Shown piece by piece: positions 43,990 to 53,126 of a DNA stretch of 64,000 bases (the stretch's first letter is position 1; the number at the start of each line of letters is the position of its first letter). The DNA comes from an uncultured Bacteroides sp. (GTDB taxonomy: Bacteria > Bacteroidota > Bacteroidia > Bacteroidales > Bacteroidaceae), in contig USLU01000021.1 in assembly GCA_900555635.1 (NCBI GenBank), positions 1 through 64,000 on the forward strand, in the 5' to 3' direction. The position numbers and the translations under genes are program-made. Under the pieces are notes generated by a model. That model did no database searches. It was not told where the DNA came from and saw only the letters and a list, made by a program, of their open reading frames with translations.

Positions 43990-44283
43990 ATGAAATCAAC
44001 TGCTGAAATATTAGAGCTTCTCCGTATGTACAAAACACAATCTGCAAGTAAATACGGTTTTAAGCGTCTTGGCGTGTTCGGTTCTGTAGCTAGAGGAGAA
44101 CAAACCGATCAAAGTGATGTTGACGTTTGCTATGAAGGTGATCCGCCATCACTTCTTACATTGGATCACATACAGAGCGAACTGGAAAAACTGCTGGGTT
44201 CACCGGTGGATCTAATAAGAATACGTGAACGTATGAATGATCGGTTGAAACAACGAATTTTAAAAGAAAGTATTTATGTATGA
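43990..44283 (+). CDS. MntA-type minimal nucleotidyltransferase (antitoxin)
   Basis: This 97-residue protein has the signature GVFGSVARGEQTDQSDVDVC (GS-x10-DxD). In MNT/HEPN systems this small enzyme adds AMP to the HEPN toxin and so silences it. It overlaps the HEPN gene by 8 bp. The first DxD is intact; the length is normal. Confidence 0.9.
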   Translation: MKSTAEILELLRMYKTQSASKYGFKRLGVFGSVARGEQTDQSDVDVCYEGDPPSLLTLDHIQSELEKLLGSPVDLIRIRERMNDRLKQRILKESIYV

Positions 44284-44656
44284 TAAAGAATTGGCGCTTG
44301 ATAGTCTGTATAATATCGAAAGCGCGTTAGGAATGATTGCTGAACGTGCGGATGCAGCTACGACTCCTAATGATTTTTTATTATCACCGGATGGAATGCT
44401 ACGTTTGGATGCTATCTGTATGAACCTGATTGCATTAGGTGAAGCTGTGAAGGGCTTGGACAAAATAACGAAAGGTGAATTGCTTCCCAGATATCCTGAA
44501 ATATATTGGAGTGGCGTAATGAAAATGCGTGATAAAATAGCTCACCATTATTTTGAAATGGACGCTGAAGTCGTATTCAAAACTCTGAAAGAAGATATTC
44601 CTATGATACTTCCGGTGGTACAACGCATGATTAAGGAAGTAAATAACAGTTTATAA
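44276..44656 (+). CDS. HEPN-domain toxin (HepT/DUF86-like)
   Basis: This 126-residue helical protein contains the R-x4-H-x-Y motif of HEPN ribonucleases in MRDKIAHHYFEMD (about residues 84-96). HepT proteins cut RNA and are neutralised by AMP addition at the Tyr of this motif by the adjacent MNT enzyme. The overlap with the upstream gene fits translational coupling. All key residues are present, so the pair is probably active. Confidence 0.9.
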   Translation: MYDKELALDSLYNIESALGMIAERADAATTPNDFLLSPDGMLRLDAICMNLIALGEAVKGLDKITKGELLPRYPEIYWSGVMKMRDKIAHHYFEMDAEVVFKTLKEDIPMILPVVQRMIKEVNNSL

Positions 44657-44797
44657 TGTTCAGAATATAATGATTTCTGCCTGTCACAACGGAAGAAGAG
44701 CACCCGCTTGAAAAGAGGTTCACAGATATTTTTCTTTTTTTGCTTACGAAACAAACGGAATAGACGGAAGAGTACCGACTTACATCATATATTTTTT

Positions 44798-44805
44798 TAT
44801 CTTTG
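44798..44805 (+). promoter_or_regulatory. -7 promoter element of the coiled-coil gene
   Basis: TATCTTTG lies 43 bp before the start codon at 44849, in an AT-rich region. Confidence 0.6.
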
Positions 44806-44848
44806 TCCCCGAAAAAATGTCGAACAGTATCTAAAATAGTAATATAAG

Positions 44849-45718
44849 ATGAAAAGTAAGTCTCTAATCGTCCTGGGAGTAGTACTAGTATTAGCATTAA
44901 TAGGAGTAACCGTTTTGCTCATTTCAGAAAAGAAAACAAATAAAGAATTGGTACTGGAATTCAATTTGGATAAGGAAGACCTTGAAAACCAATACACAGA
45001 CTTTGCTAAACAATATGATGAATTGAAGTTGACTGTTTCCAACGACTCCCTATCCACACTATTAGAGCAAGAACAAGTAAAGACTCAACGTTTGCTGGAA
45101 GAGTTGCGCACTGTAAAGAGCAGTAACGCCAGCGAAATACGCCGTTTGAAAAATGAGCTGGCATCCTTACGCAAAATCATGATAGGTTATATCAATCAGA
45201 TTGACTCGTTGAACCGCCTTACAGCTCACCAGAAAGAAATTATTGCAGATGTTACGCAGAAATACAACGCTGCTTCACGTCAGATAAGCAACCTGTCCGA
45301 AGAAAAGAAGAACCTGACCAAAACCGTGACCCTTGCCGCCCAATTGGATGCAACGAACATTAACGTACTCGCTGTAAACAAGAGAGATAAAGTAGCCAAG
45401 AAAGTGAAGGATGTCGTAAAGTTTAAAATCAATTTCACCATCGTCAAGAATATTACTGCCGAAACCGGCGAACGCACCCTTTACATCCGCATCACCAAAC
45501 CTGATAATGATGTTTTGACCAAAAATGCCTCCAATACGTTCGCTTACGAAAACCGCAATTTAGCGTATTCCATCAAGAAGTACATTGAATACAACGGCGA
45601 AGAACAAAATCTTACCGTATACTGGAATGTAGAAGAATTCCTGTATGCCGGCAAATACCGGGTAGACATCTTTGCAGATGGTACGATGATCGGATCACAG
45701 TCGTTCACGCTGGAATAG
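44849..45718 (+). CDS. Membrane-anchored coiled-coil protein of unknown function
   Basis: This is a 289-residue protein. A single N-terminal span (SLIVLGVVLVLALIGVTVLL, about 4-24) is followed by a long coiled coil (about 30-165, with EQEQVKTQRLLEELRTVKSS and ASEIRRLKNELASLRKIM). A beta-rich C-terminal domain (about 185-289) contains GERTLYIRITKPDNDVL and QNLTVYWNVEEFLYAGKYRV. The C-terminal part is probably periplasmic. I do not recognise a named family. The GH20 gene starts 54 bp after it on the same strand. Confidence 0.75.
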   Translation: MKSKSLIVLGVVLVLALIGVTVLLISEKKTNKELVLEFNLDKEDLENQYTDFAKQYDELKLTVSNDSLSTLLEQEQVKTQRLLEELRTVKSSNASEIRRLKNELASLRKIMIGYINQIDSLNRLTAHQKEIIADVTQKYNAASRQISNLSEEKKNLTKTVTLAAQLDATNINVLAVNKRDKVAKKVKDVVKFKINFTIVKNITAETGERTLYIRITKPDNDVLTKNASNTFAYENRNLAYSIKKYIEYNGEEQNLTVYWNVEEFLYAGKYRVDIFADGTMIGSQSFTLE

Positions 45719-45772
45719 CTACCGAACAACTGCCAGCCCCTTTGCAACTAGCCTTTTATATATAATTGATCT

Positions 45773-47725
45773 ATGAAAACTATTTTACTATCTCTTCTTA
45801 TTTCTGTTTTTGTTTGCGCAGAAGTTGCCGCAACCGGTAATCCCAAGCCTTTTGTGATTCCCGAATTACGTGAGTGGAAAGGCACAAAAGGTGCGTTTGT
45901 TCCGGATGCAAAGACTCGTATCGTCTATCAGCAACCAGAATTAAAGCATGTTGCCACAGCATTGTCCGACGATTATGAAGCTATGTTCGGACAGGCACTT
46001 GAGGTAACTACAGGCAAAGGTGGCAAAGGTGATATCATCCTGACCCTGCGCCCCGACAAATCCTTAGGTAAAGAAGGTTATGCCATGCGCGTGACCGACC
46101 GTGTAAAACTCACTGCTCCCGAAACAACCGGTGTTTATTGGGGTACACGTACTCTGTTGCAAATAGCGGAGCAGAGCGAGAACCGCCAGTTGCCGTGCGG
46201 CAGCACACGTGACTTTCCGGAATATGCCGTACGCGGGTTCATGATTGATTGCGGACGCAAGTTCATTCCTCTCGAAACCCTCCGCGACTATGTAAAAACG
46301 ATGGCATACTACAAAATGAACACGTTGCAAATTCATCTTAACGACAACGGTTTCAAGCAATACTTCGAACATAACTGGGACAAAACCTATGCCGCCTTCC
46401 GCCTGGAATCGGAAACGTATCCGGGACTTACCGCACGTGACGGTCATTACACCAAACGCGAGTTCATTGACCTGCAAAAGCTGGCAGAAGATTGTTCCGT
46501 AGAAATCATTCCCGAAATAGACGCTCCCGCCCATACCCTTGCCTTCTCACACTTCAACCCGGCACTGGGCAGTAAAGAGTATGGTATGGATCATCTTGAT
46601 CTCTTCAACCCGGATGTTTATACTTTCATGGACGGTTTGTTCAAAGAATATATTGAAGGCGACGAACCCGTATTCCGTGGCAAGCGTGTTCATATCGGAA
46701 CCGACGAATACTCTAACAAAAAGAAAGACGTGGTGGAGAAGTTCCGTGCTTTTACCGACCATTACATCCGCTACGTAGAGAGCTTTGGAAAGCAGGCTTG
46801 CGTATGGGGTGCGCTGACGCATGCCCAGGGAGATACTCCGGTAAAGTCTGAAAACGTAATTATGAACGCATGGTATAATGGCTATGCCGATCCGGTTGAA
46901 ATGATCCGTCAAGGCTATAAGTTGATTTCCATCCCCGACGGATTGGTCTATATTGTGCCCGCAGCCGGTTACTATTATGATTATCTCGACATAGAGGAAC
47001 TGTATAACAACTGGACTCCCGCACACATTGGCAAGGCGGTCTTTGAAGAGAAGCACCCTTCTATCTTGGGTGGCATGTTTGCCATTTGGAACGACCATGC
47101 GGGTAACGGTATTTCTACCAAAGATATCCACCACCGTGTATTTCCGGCTATGCAGACTCTTGCAGCCAAGAATTGGAGTGGCAAGAACGCTACTTTATCT
47201 TTTGCCGATTTCAACACAAAGCGTCGTTTGCTGAGTGAAGCTCCGGGTGTGAACCAATCGGGACGCATCGGTCTGACTCCGGGGCTAGTTTATGAACAAG
47301 CTGTGGTAACTCCGGGCAGTAAGACGCCTTATACCGAAGTAGGTTACGGTTATCAGGTATCCTTCGATATTACAGGAGCTGATGAAGTACCGGGCAGCGA
47401 ACTTTTCCGTTCGCCCAATGCTGTATTCTACCTGGCTGATCCCGTTAGCGGCTTGATGGGGTTTGCCCGTGACGGTTATCTGAATACTTTCAATTACCGC
47501 CTCTTCCCGGGTGAGAAAGCTCATATCACGATTCAAGGCGATGCCCGTAGTACCAGTCTGCTGGTAGACGGCAAGTTGAAGGAAGAGTTGAATATGCAGA
47601 AAAGATTTTATAATGGGGGGAAAGATTCGATGAATTATGTCCGTACGCTGGTCTTCCCACTTGAAAAAGCAGGAAACTTCAAAAGCAAGGTTACTAATTT
47701 GAAGGTAGTTACTTTGCCGGAATAA
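45773..47725 (+). CDS. GH20 beta-N-acetylhexosaminidase
   Basis: This 650-residue exported enzyme has a signal peptide ending near residue 21. An N-terminal GH20b alpha/beta domain lies at about 25-150. The catalytic barrel starts at RGFMIDCGRKFIPLETLRDY and includes NTLQIHLNDNGF, EIIPEIDAPAHTLAF and HIGTDEYSN (the Asp-Glu pair, near residue 312). A C-terminal concanavalin-like domain covers about 510-650. It releases terminal GlcNAc or GalNAc, probably from host or microbial glycans, in the periplasm or at the surface. Promoter signals just upstream are weak, so it may be co-transcribed with the coiled-coil gene. Confidence 0.95.
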   Translation: MKTILLSLLISVFVCAEVAATGNPKPFVIPELREWKGTKGAFVPDAKTRIVYQQPELKHVATALSDDYEAMFGQALEVTTGKGGKGDIILTLRPDKSLGKEGYAMRVTDRVKLTAPETTGVYWGTRTLLQIAEQSENRQLPCGSTRDFPEYAVRGFMIDCGRKFIPLETLRDYVKTMAYYKMNTLQIHLNDNGFKQYFEHNWDKTYAAFRLESETYPGLTARDGHYTKREFIDLQKLAEDCSVEIIPEIDAPAHTLAFSHFNPALGSKEYGMDHLDLFNPDVYTFMDGLFKEYIEGDEPVFRGKRVHIGTDEYSNKKKDVVEKFRAFTDHYIRYVESFGKQACVWGALTHAQGDTPVKSENVIMNAWYNGYADPVEMIRQGYKLISIPDGLVYIVPAAGYYYDYLDIEELYNNWTPAHIGKAVFEEKHPSILGGMFAIWNDHAGNGISTKDIHHRVFPAMQTLAAKNWSGKNATLSFADFNTKRRLLSEAPGVNQSGRIGLTPGLVYEQAVVTPGSKTPYTEVGYGYQVSFDITGADEVPGSELFRSPNAVFYLADPVSGLMGFARDGYLNTFNYRLFPGEKAHITIQGDARSTSLLVDGKLKEELNMQKRFYNGGKDSMNYVRTLVFPLEKAGNFKSKVTNLKVVTLPE

Positions 47726-47768
47726 TACGAATCAGGAGTTGAATTGACTCATCTCGGAGCGGTTTTGA

Positions 47769-47863
47769 TTCACCACAGATTACACAGATTCTCACGGATT
47801 AATATTTACACCTTTGATTATAAGCAAAATACATCTGTGAAAATCTGTGTAATCTGTGGTGAA
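47769..47863. repeat. Long inverted repeat (CACAGATTACACAGATT family), copy 1
   Basis: Two perfect 22-bp arms (47769-47790 and 47842-47863) are built on CCACAGATTACACAGATT and its complement and separated by 51 bp. The same arms recur at 53010-53087. It lies between two genes read in the same direction. This looks like a dispersed intergenic repeat family that can form a hairpin. Confidence 0.85.
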
Positions 47864-47942
47864 ATAATTCATTTCTTCAAGCGTTTTGAATATTTTTTAA
47901 AGTGCAGATTTCGCATATAAAAGCAAAAAAGTTAAAAAAGAT

Positions 47943-47973
47943 TTTGTTGTCTCGTTAAAACCCTATACATTTG
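47943..47973 (+). promoter_or_regulatory. Promoter of the TolC-HlyD-permease operon
   Basis: TTTG (47943-47946), 19 bp, then TACATTTG (47966-47973) is an exact match to the Bacteroides housekeeping promoter, 71 bp before the TolC start codon. Confidence 0.85.
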
Positions 47974-48044
47974 CATCGTTGTTTATGCAATTATTGTTGC
48001 ACTACAAAACGAAACATTATTCACACTTTTAATGTATAGACACG

Positions 48045-49532
48045 ATGAAGAAGTTCTTCTGTTTCATTGGATTGGTTTGCTTCACGTTCCCTCTCGGCGC
48101 ACAACAGGTATTGAGCCTGGATAGTTGCCGTGCATTGGCCATTGCCAACAACAAGGAACTGCTGATAAGCCAGGAAAAAATCAATGTGGCACACTATCAG
48201 CGGAAGGCAGCATTCACCAATTATCTTCCCGATATATCGGCAACAGGCGGATATATGCGCAGCCAGAAAGAAATATCCCTTTTAAGTGATGCCCAGAAAG
48301 GAGCTCTAGGTTCTGTAGGCACACAAGTCAGCGGAGCTATGCAAAGCGGTATACAAGGGATGTTGACCAAGTATCCGCAACTGGCACAGAACCCGCAGTT
48401 TATGGCATTGATACAGGCACTAGGAAATATAGACATCGCATCTCCCCTGAATGGATTGGGGAATTCGCTTGTAGACGCATTCCGTACCGACACACGTAAC
48501 ATGTACGCAGGAGCCATCACATTGACACAACCGCTATACATGGGCGGTAAAATCCGTGCCTACAATAAAATTACCCGTTATGCCGAAGAGTTGGCTCGCC
48601 AGCAACACAGCACAGGTATGCAGGATGTGATTCTCAGTACCGACCAGGCATATTGGCAAGTAGTTTCATTAGCCGGCAAGAAAAGGTTAGCGGATAGTTA
48701 TCTCCATCTACTTCAGAAGCTCGAAAGCGACGTAGATAAGATGATTGCAGAAGGTGTTGCCACCAAAGCAGATGGTCTTTCGGTTAAAGTAAAAGTAAAC
48801 GAAGCCGAAATGACATTAACCAAAGTGGAAGACGGTTTAAGCTTATCGAAAATGTTGTTGTGCCAACTATGTGGTCTTGACCTCACCACCCCTATCACAC
48901 TGAAAGACGAGCAGGAAAAAGAATGGTCTACCATCGCCACCGCTACCAACGGAATAGATATATCCGCTGTATATGCTACCCGCCCCGAAATCCGAAGTTT
49001 GGAACTTGCCACCAATATCTATAAGCAGAAGGTAAATGTAACCCGCTCTGAATATCTGCCTTCCTTGGCATTGATGGGCAGCTACATGGCAACCAATCCT
49101 TCGGTATTCAACAGTTTCGAAAATAAGTTTAAGGGGATGTGGAATGTAGGTGTCGTACTGCAAGTACCTATCTGGCATTGGGGCGAAGGATTGTATAAAG
49201 TAAAAGCCGCCAAATCCGAAGCCCGCATTGCGCAATACCAATTGGACGATGCCAAAGAGAAGATTGAATTGCAAGTCAACCAATCAGTCTTCAAAGTAAA
49301 TGAAGCCGCCAAGAAATTGGCTATGGCTGAAAAGAATCTGGAGAAAGCGGATGAGAATCTCCGTTATGCCAACCTGGGTTTTGAAGAAGGTGTCATCACC
49401 GCCAGCAATGTACTCGAAGCTCATACAGCTTGGCTATCCGCCCAATCAGATAAGATAGATGCCCAGATTGACGTAAAACTGACGGAAATCTATCTGCAAA
49501 AAGCAACGGGACGATTGGCTGTTAACAATTGA
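48045..49532 (+). CDS. TolC-family outer-membrane efflux protein
   Basis: This 495-residue protein has a signal peptide near 1-19 (LGAQQ) and two outer-membrane efflux repeats. The first begins VLSLDSCRALAIANNKELLI. The second carries the helical YKVKAAKSEARIAQYQL and LRYANLGFEEGVITASNVLE. It makes the trans-periplasmic channel for the adaptor and permeases encoded next. Confidence 0.93.
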   Translation: MKKFFCFIGLVCFTFPLGAQQVLSLDSCRALAIANNKELLISQEKINVAHYQRKAAFTNYLPDISATGGYMRSQKEISLLSDAQKGALGSVGTQVSGAMQSGIQGMLTKYPQLAQNPQFMALIQALGNIDIASPLNGLGNSLVDAFRTDTRNMYAGAITLTQPLYMGGKIRAYNKITRYAEELARQQHSTGMQDVILSTDQAYWQVVSLAGKKRLADSYLHLLQKLESDVDKMIAEGVATKADGLSVKVKVNEAEMTLTKVEDGLSLSKMLLCQLCGLDLTTPITLKDEQEKEWSTIATATNGIDISAVYATRPEIRSLELATNIYKQKVNVTRSEYLPSLALMGSYMATNPSVFNSFENKFKGMWNVGVVLQVPIWHWGEGLYKVKAAKSEARIAQYQLDDAKEKIELQVNQSVFKVNEAAKKLAMAEKNLEKADENLRYANLGFEEGVITASNVLEAHTAWLSAQSDKIDAQIDVKLTEIYLQKATGRLAVNN

Positions 49533-49571
49533 TAGTTCATAAAATATAAATCTGAAATCATAAATCTGAGA

Positions 49572-50558
49572 ATGGATACAAAGTCACAAAACACTAACAT
49601 GCTATTGGCATTCCTCACATTGACAGGAGTGATTGCCATTGTTGCTATTGTAGGTTTCTTTATGTTGCGTAAAGGACCGGAAATTGTGCAGGGACAAGCT
49701 GAAGTAACGGAATATCGCGTATCGAGCAAAGTTCCGGGACGTATTCTGGAGTTTCGTGTAAAAGAAGGTCAAAGTGTGCAAGCCGGAGATACCCTTGCTA
49801 TTCTGGAAGCCCCCGATGTACAAGCCAAGCTGGAACAAGCCCGTGCCGCCGAAAGCGCCGCACAAGCTCAAAACGAGAAAGCACTGAAAGGTGCCCGTCG
49901 GGAACAAATTCAAGCTGCTTACGAGATGTGGCAGAAAGCAAAAGCGGGACTGGTTATTGCTGAAAAGTCGTATAAGCGGGTGAAGAACCTGGCTGACCAA
50001 GGCGTGATGTCCGCCCAGAAGTTGGACGAGGTAACTGCTCAGCGTGATGCAGCCATCGCTACTGAAAAAGCAGCCAAAGCACAGTATGATATGGCAAAGA
50101 ATGGAGCAGAGCGTGAAGATAAAGCTGCTGCGGCAGCATTGGTAGACCGTGCCAAAGGGGCGGTTGCCGAAGTAGAATCCTATATCAAAGAAACTTATCT
50201 GATAGCACAAACCGCAGGCGAGGTATCTGAAATCTTCCCCAAGGTTGGTGAACTGGTAGGAACAGGCGCTCCTATTATGAACATCGCCATTCTGGATGAT
50301 ATGTGGGTCACATTCAATGTACGCGAAGATTTGCTACAAGGCTTGGGTATGAATACAGAGTTCGAAGCATTTGTGCCGGCACTTGACAAGAACATCCGTC
50401 TGAAAGTATATTATATGAAAGACCTCGGTACATATGCAGCGTGGAAGGCAACCAAAACGACCGGGCAGTTCGACTTGAAGACATTTGAAGTAAAAGCAGC
50501 CCCACAAGAGAAGGTGGAAGGGTTAAGACCGGGAATGAGTGTTATCCTGAAGAAGTAA
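49572..50558 (+). CDS. HlyD-family membrane-fusion protein
   Basis: This 328-residue protein has an N-terminal span (MLLAFLTLTGVIAIVAIVGFF, about 11-31). A biotinyl-lipoyl-like half motif follows (VPGRILEFRVKEGQSVQAGD), then an Ala/Glu-rich coiled coil (about 85-200) and a beta-barrel (DMWVTFNVREDLL). It links the TolC channel to the inner-membrane permeases. It lies 39 bp after the TolC gene. Confidence 0.92.
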   Translation: MDTKSQNTNMLLAFLTLTGVIAIVAIVGFFMLRKGPEIVQGQAEVTEYRVSSKVPGRILEFRVKEGQSVQAGDTLAILEAPDVQAKLEQARAAESAAQAQNEKALKGARREQIQAAYEMWQKAKAGLVIAEKSYKRVKNLADQGVMSAQKLDEVTAQRDAAIATEKAAKAQYDMAKNGAEREDKAAAAALVDRAKGAVAEVESYIKETYLIAQTAGEVSEIFPKVGELVGTGAPIMNIAILDDMWVTFNVREDLLQGLGMNTEFEAFVPALDKNIRLKVYYMKDLGTYAAWKATKTTGQFDLKTFEVKAAPQEKVEGLRPGMSVILKK

Positions 50559-50593
50559 CTTAGCTTGTATATCGTCAAACACTTATTATCTTG

Positions 50594-51772
50594 ATGAAAA
50601 AAGAAAGAAAATATATAGCCCTATGGAACGTGATGAAACGCGAATGCCGTCGTCTCGTCTCCCGACCGCTATATCTGTTCTGCATGGTGATAGCGCCTTT
50701 GTTCTGCTATGTCTTCTTCACTACGCTGATGGATTCCGGATTGCCCACGAATATGCCCGTAGGTATAGTCGATCAAGATATGACCACTACTTCCCGGCAG
50801 TTGACACGCAATCTGGATGCCTTTGAACAAACCGCCATCATTGCCCACTATCCTACTATCAACGAAGCACGTACCGCCATGCAACGTGGGGAGATTTATG
50901 GTTTCTACTATATTCCCAAAGGGACTTCTGCCAAGGCACAAGCCCAGCGGCAACCTAAACTATCTTTCTATACTAATAATACCCTGCTGATAGCCGGTTC
51001 TTTGCTATATAGGGATATGAAAATGATGAGCGAACTGGCATCGGGAGCCGCCGCACGTACATCCTTATATGCTAAAGGTGCTACCGAAGACCAGGCTATG
51101 GCGTTCCTGCAACCCATAGTGATTGACACCCATCCGCTCAACAATCCATGGCTGAATTACTCCGTGTATTTGTGCAACACTTTTGCACCCGGAGTATTGA
51201 TGCTGCTCATTTTTATGATTACCGTCTATTCTATCGGCGTAGAGATAAAGAACCGTACCGCACGGGAGTGGTTACGCATGGGAAACAACTCTATCTGGAT
51301 TTCCCTTGCCGGCAAATTACTGCCACACACTTTGATATTCTTCCTGATGGGGATATTGTACAATGTATATTTGTACGGTTTCCTGCATTTCCCTTGCAAT
51401 AGTGGCATCGTGCCAATGCTTCTTGCCACCCTCTGCCTGGTATTGGCATCACAAGGAATGGGTATACTGATGATTGGTACCCTACCTACCCTGCGTTTGG
51501 GACTTAGTTTTGCTTCCTTATGGGGGGTACTCTCATTCTCGATGTGCGGATTATCCTTTCCGATTATGGGGATGCACCCCGTATTACAAGCATTGGCAAA
51601 CCTATTCCCGTTACGCCATTACTTCCTGATCTATGTAGACCAGGCACTGAACGGTTACCCCATGATTTATTCCTGGGTCAACTATGTGGCATTACTCATA
51701 TTTATGATGCTTCCTTTCCTCGTTGCCCATCGACTGAAAGAAGCATTGATTTACTATAAATACGTACCGTAA
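50594..51772 (+). CDS. ABC-2 type permease, first copy
   Basis: This is a 392-residue permease, taking the ATG at 50594 rather than the TTG one codon earlier. It has an N-terminal span (YLFCMVIAPLFCYVFFTTLM), a large extracytoplasmic domain (about 45-175) and five C-terminal spans including MGMHPVLQALANLFPLRHYF. It resembles YhhJ/YbhR-type exporter subunits. The stop and the next start overlap as TAATG, so the two permeases are coupled. No ATPase gene is in the operon. Confidence 0.88.
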   Translation: MKKERKYIALWNVMKRECRRLVSRPLYLFCMVIAPLFCYVFFTTLMDSGLPTNMPVGIVDQDMTTTSRQLTRNLDAFEQTAIIAHYPTINEARTAMQRGEIYGFYYIPKGTSAKAQAQRQPKLSFYTNNTLLIAGSLLYRDMKMMSELASGAAARTSLYAKGATEDQAMAFLQPIVIDTHPLNNPWLNYSVYLCNTFAPGVLMLLIFMITVYSIGVEIKNRTAREWLRMGNNSIWISLAGKLLPHTLIFFLMGILYNVYLYGFLHFPCNSGIVPMLLATLCLVLASQGMGILMIGTLPTLRLGLSFASLWGVLSFSMCGLSFPIMGMHPVLQALANLFPLRHYFLIYVDQALNGYPMIYSWVNYVALLIFMMLPFLVAHRLKEALIYYKYVP

Positions 51773-53004
51773 TGAAAGACTTGACGTTCAAACAGAAAGT
51801 AATACAAGGTATATACGACTTGTTTTATATATGGAAGCAAGAATTCCGCACCACCTTCCGCGACCAGGGCGTGCTTATCTTCTTTGTGCTTGTTCCCTTA
51901 GTCTATCCGCTGATATACGCCTTTATATATACCAATGAAACCATCCGCGAAGTACCTGCCGTAGTGGTGGACAACTCACGTTCTTCACTGAGCCGCGAAT
52001 ATCTCCGGAAAGTAGACGCCAGCCCGGAGGTGGAAATAGTAACCTATTGCGCCGATATGGAAGAAGCCAAGTTAATGCTGAAAGACCGTCAGGCATACGG
52101 TATCATCTACATCCCTGCCCACTTCAGCGACGACATAGCCGGTGGCAAGCAGACGCAAGTCAGCCTGTACTGCGACATGAGCGGATTGTTATATTACAAA
52201 TCCCTGCTGAACACCAATACCAATGTGTCGCTAGCTATGAATGCGGATATTAAGATGCAACGTGCCGGTAACACTACCGACCGTCAGGATGAAATTACAA
52301 CCTATCCGATAGAATATGAAGATGTAGCCCTCTTCAACCCCACCAATGGCTTTGCAGCCTTCCTGATACCGGCTGTATTGATGTTGATTATTCAGCAGAC
52401 ATTGTTACTGGGCATCGGTCTATCCGCCGGAACTGCCCGTGAGCAAAACCGTTTCAAAGATCTGGTTCCTATCAACCGCCATTATAACGGCACGCTACGT
52501 ATTGTTATGGGAAAAGGGCTGAGCTATTTCATGGTTTACTCGTTAGTGGCTGTTTACATACTATGTGTAGTGCCCCGCCTCTTCAGCCTCAACCAGATTG
52601 CCATACCGGGAGTACTGACTTTATTCACCCTCCCCTATCTGGCAGCTTGTATTTTCTTTGCCATGACCGCTTCCATTGCCATCCGCAACCGCGAGACGTG
52701 TATGTTACTGTTTGTTTTCACCTCAGTACCTTTACTTTTTCTTTCCGGTATTTCATGGCCGGGTGCTACTATGCCTGCTTTCTGGAGATATTTCTCGTAT
52801 ATCTTTCCTTCCACCTTCGGAATTAACGGATATGTGCGGATCAATAGTATGGGTGCCACTCTCAACGAAGTATCCTTTGAATACCAAGCTTTATGGATAC
52901 AAACGGGAATTTATTTCATTACTACCTGCCTGGTTTATCGCTGGCAGATATTACAAAGCCGGAAACATGTGATTGAAGCGTACAAGAAAAAGAAAGTGTG
53001 TTAA
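51772..53004 (+). CDS. ABC-2 type permease, second copy
   Basis: This 410-residue protein is a paralogue of the preceding permease, with the same layout: a span near 32-50 (GVLIFFVLVPLVYPLIYAFI), an extracytoplasmic domain and C-terminal spans with GISWPGATMPAFWRYFSYIF. The two probably form a heterodimer. The substrate is unknown. The ATP-binding partner must be encoded elsewhere. Confidence 0.88.
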   Translation: MKDLTFKQKVIQGIYDLFYIWKQEFRTTFRDQGVLIFFVLVPLVYPLIYAFIYTNETIREVPAVVVDNSRSSLSREYLRKVDASPEVEIVTYCADMEEAKLMLKDRQAYGIIYIPAHFSDDIAGGKQTQVSLYCDMSGLLYYKSLLNTNTNVSLAMNADIKMQRAGNTTDRQDEITTYPIEYEDVALFNPTNGFAAFLIPAVLMLIIQQTLLLGIGLSAGTAREQNRFKDLVPINRHYNGTLRIVMGKGLSYFMVYSLVAVYILCVVPRLFSLNQIAIPGVLTLFTLPYLAACIFFAMTASIAIRNRETCMLLFVFTSVPLLFLSGISWPGATMPAFWRYFSYIFPSTFGINGYVRINSMGATLNEVSFEYQALWIQTGIYFITTCLVYRWQILQSRKHVIEAYKKKKVC

Positions 53005-53009
53005 AACTC

Positions 53010-53087
53010 ACCACAGATTACACAGATTCACTCAGATTGAAATTAAACAATTGATTATCAATATATATAATCTGTGTAATCTGTGGT
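53010..53087. repeat. Long inverted repeat (CACAGATTACACAGATT family), copy 2
   Basis: Arms of 19 bp (53010-53028 and 53069-53087) share ACCACAGATTACACAGATT and its complement with the copy at 47769-47863. Here it sits between convergent genes (permease and M16 peptidase), where a hairpin could end transcription from both sides. Confidence 0.85.
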
Positions 53088-53126
53088 AAAAAAGACTTTT
53101 GACACACCCTCAATCTTATATTACTC

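Noticed and set aside
47943..47973. TolC-HlyD-permease operon as a seventh member of the peptide regulon
   Set aside because: Its promoter has an ordinary TTTG -33 box and no TAAC repeats.
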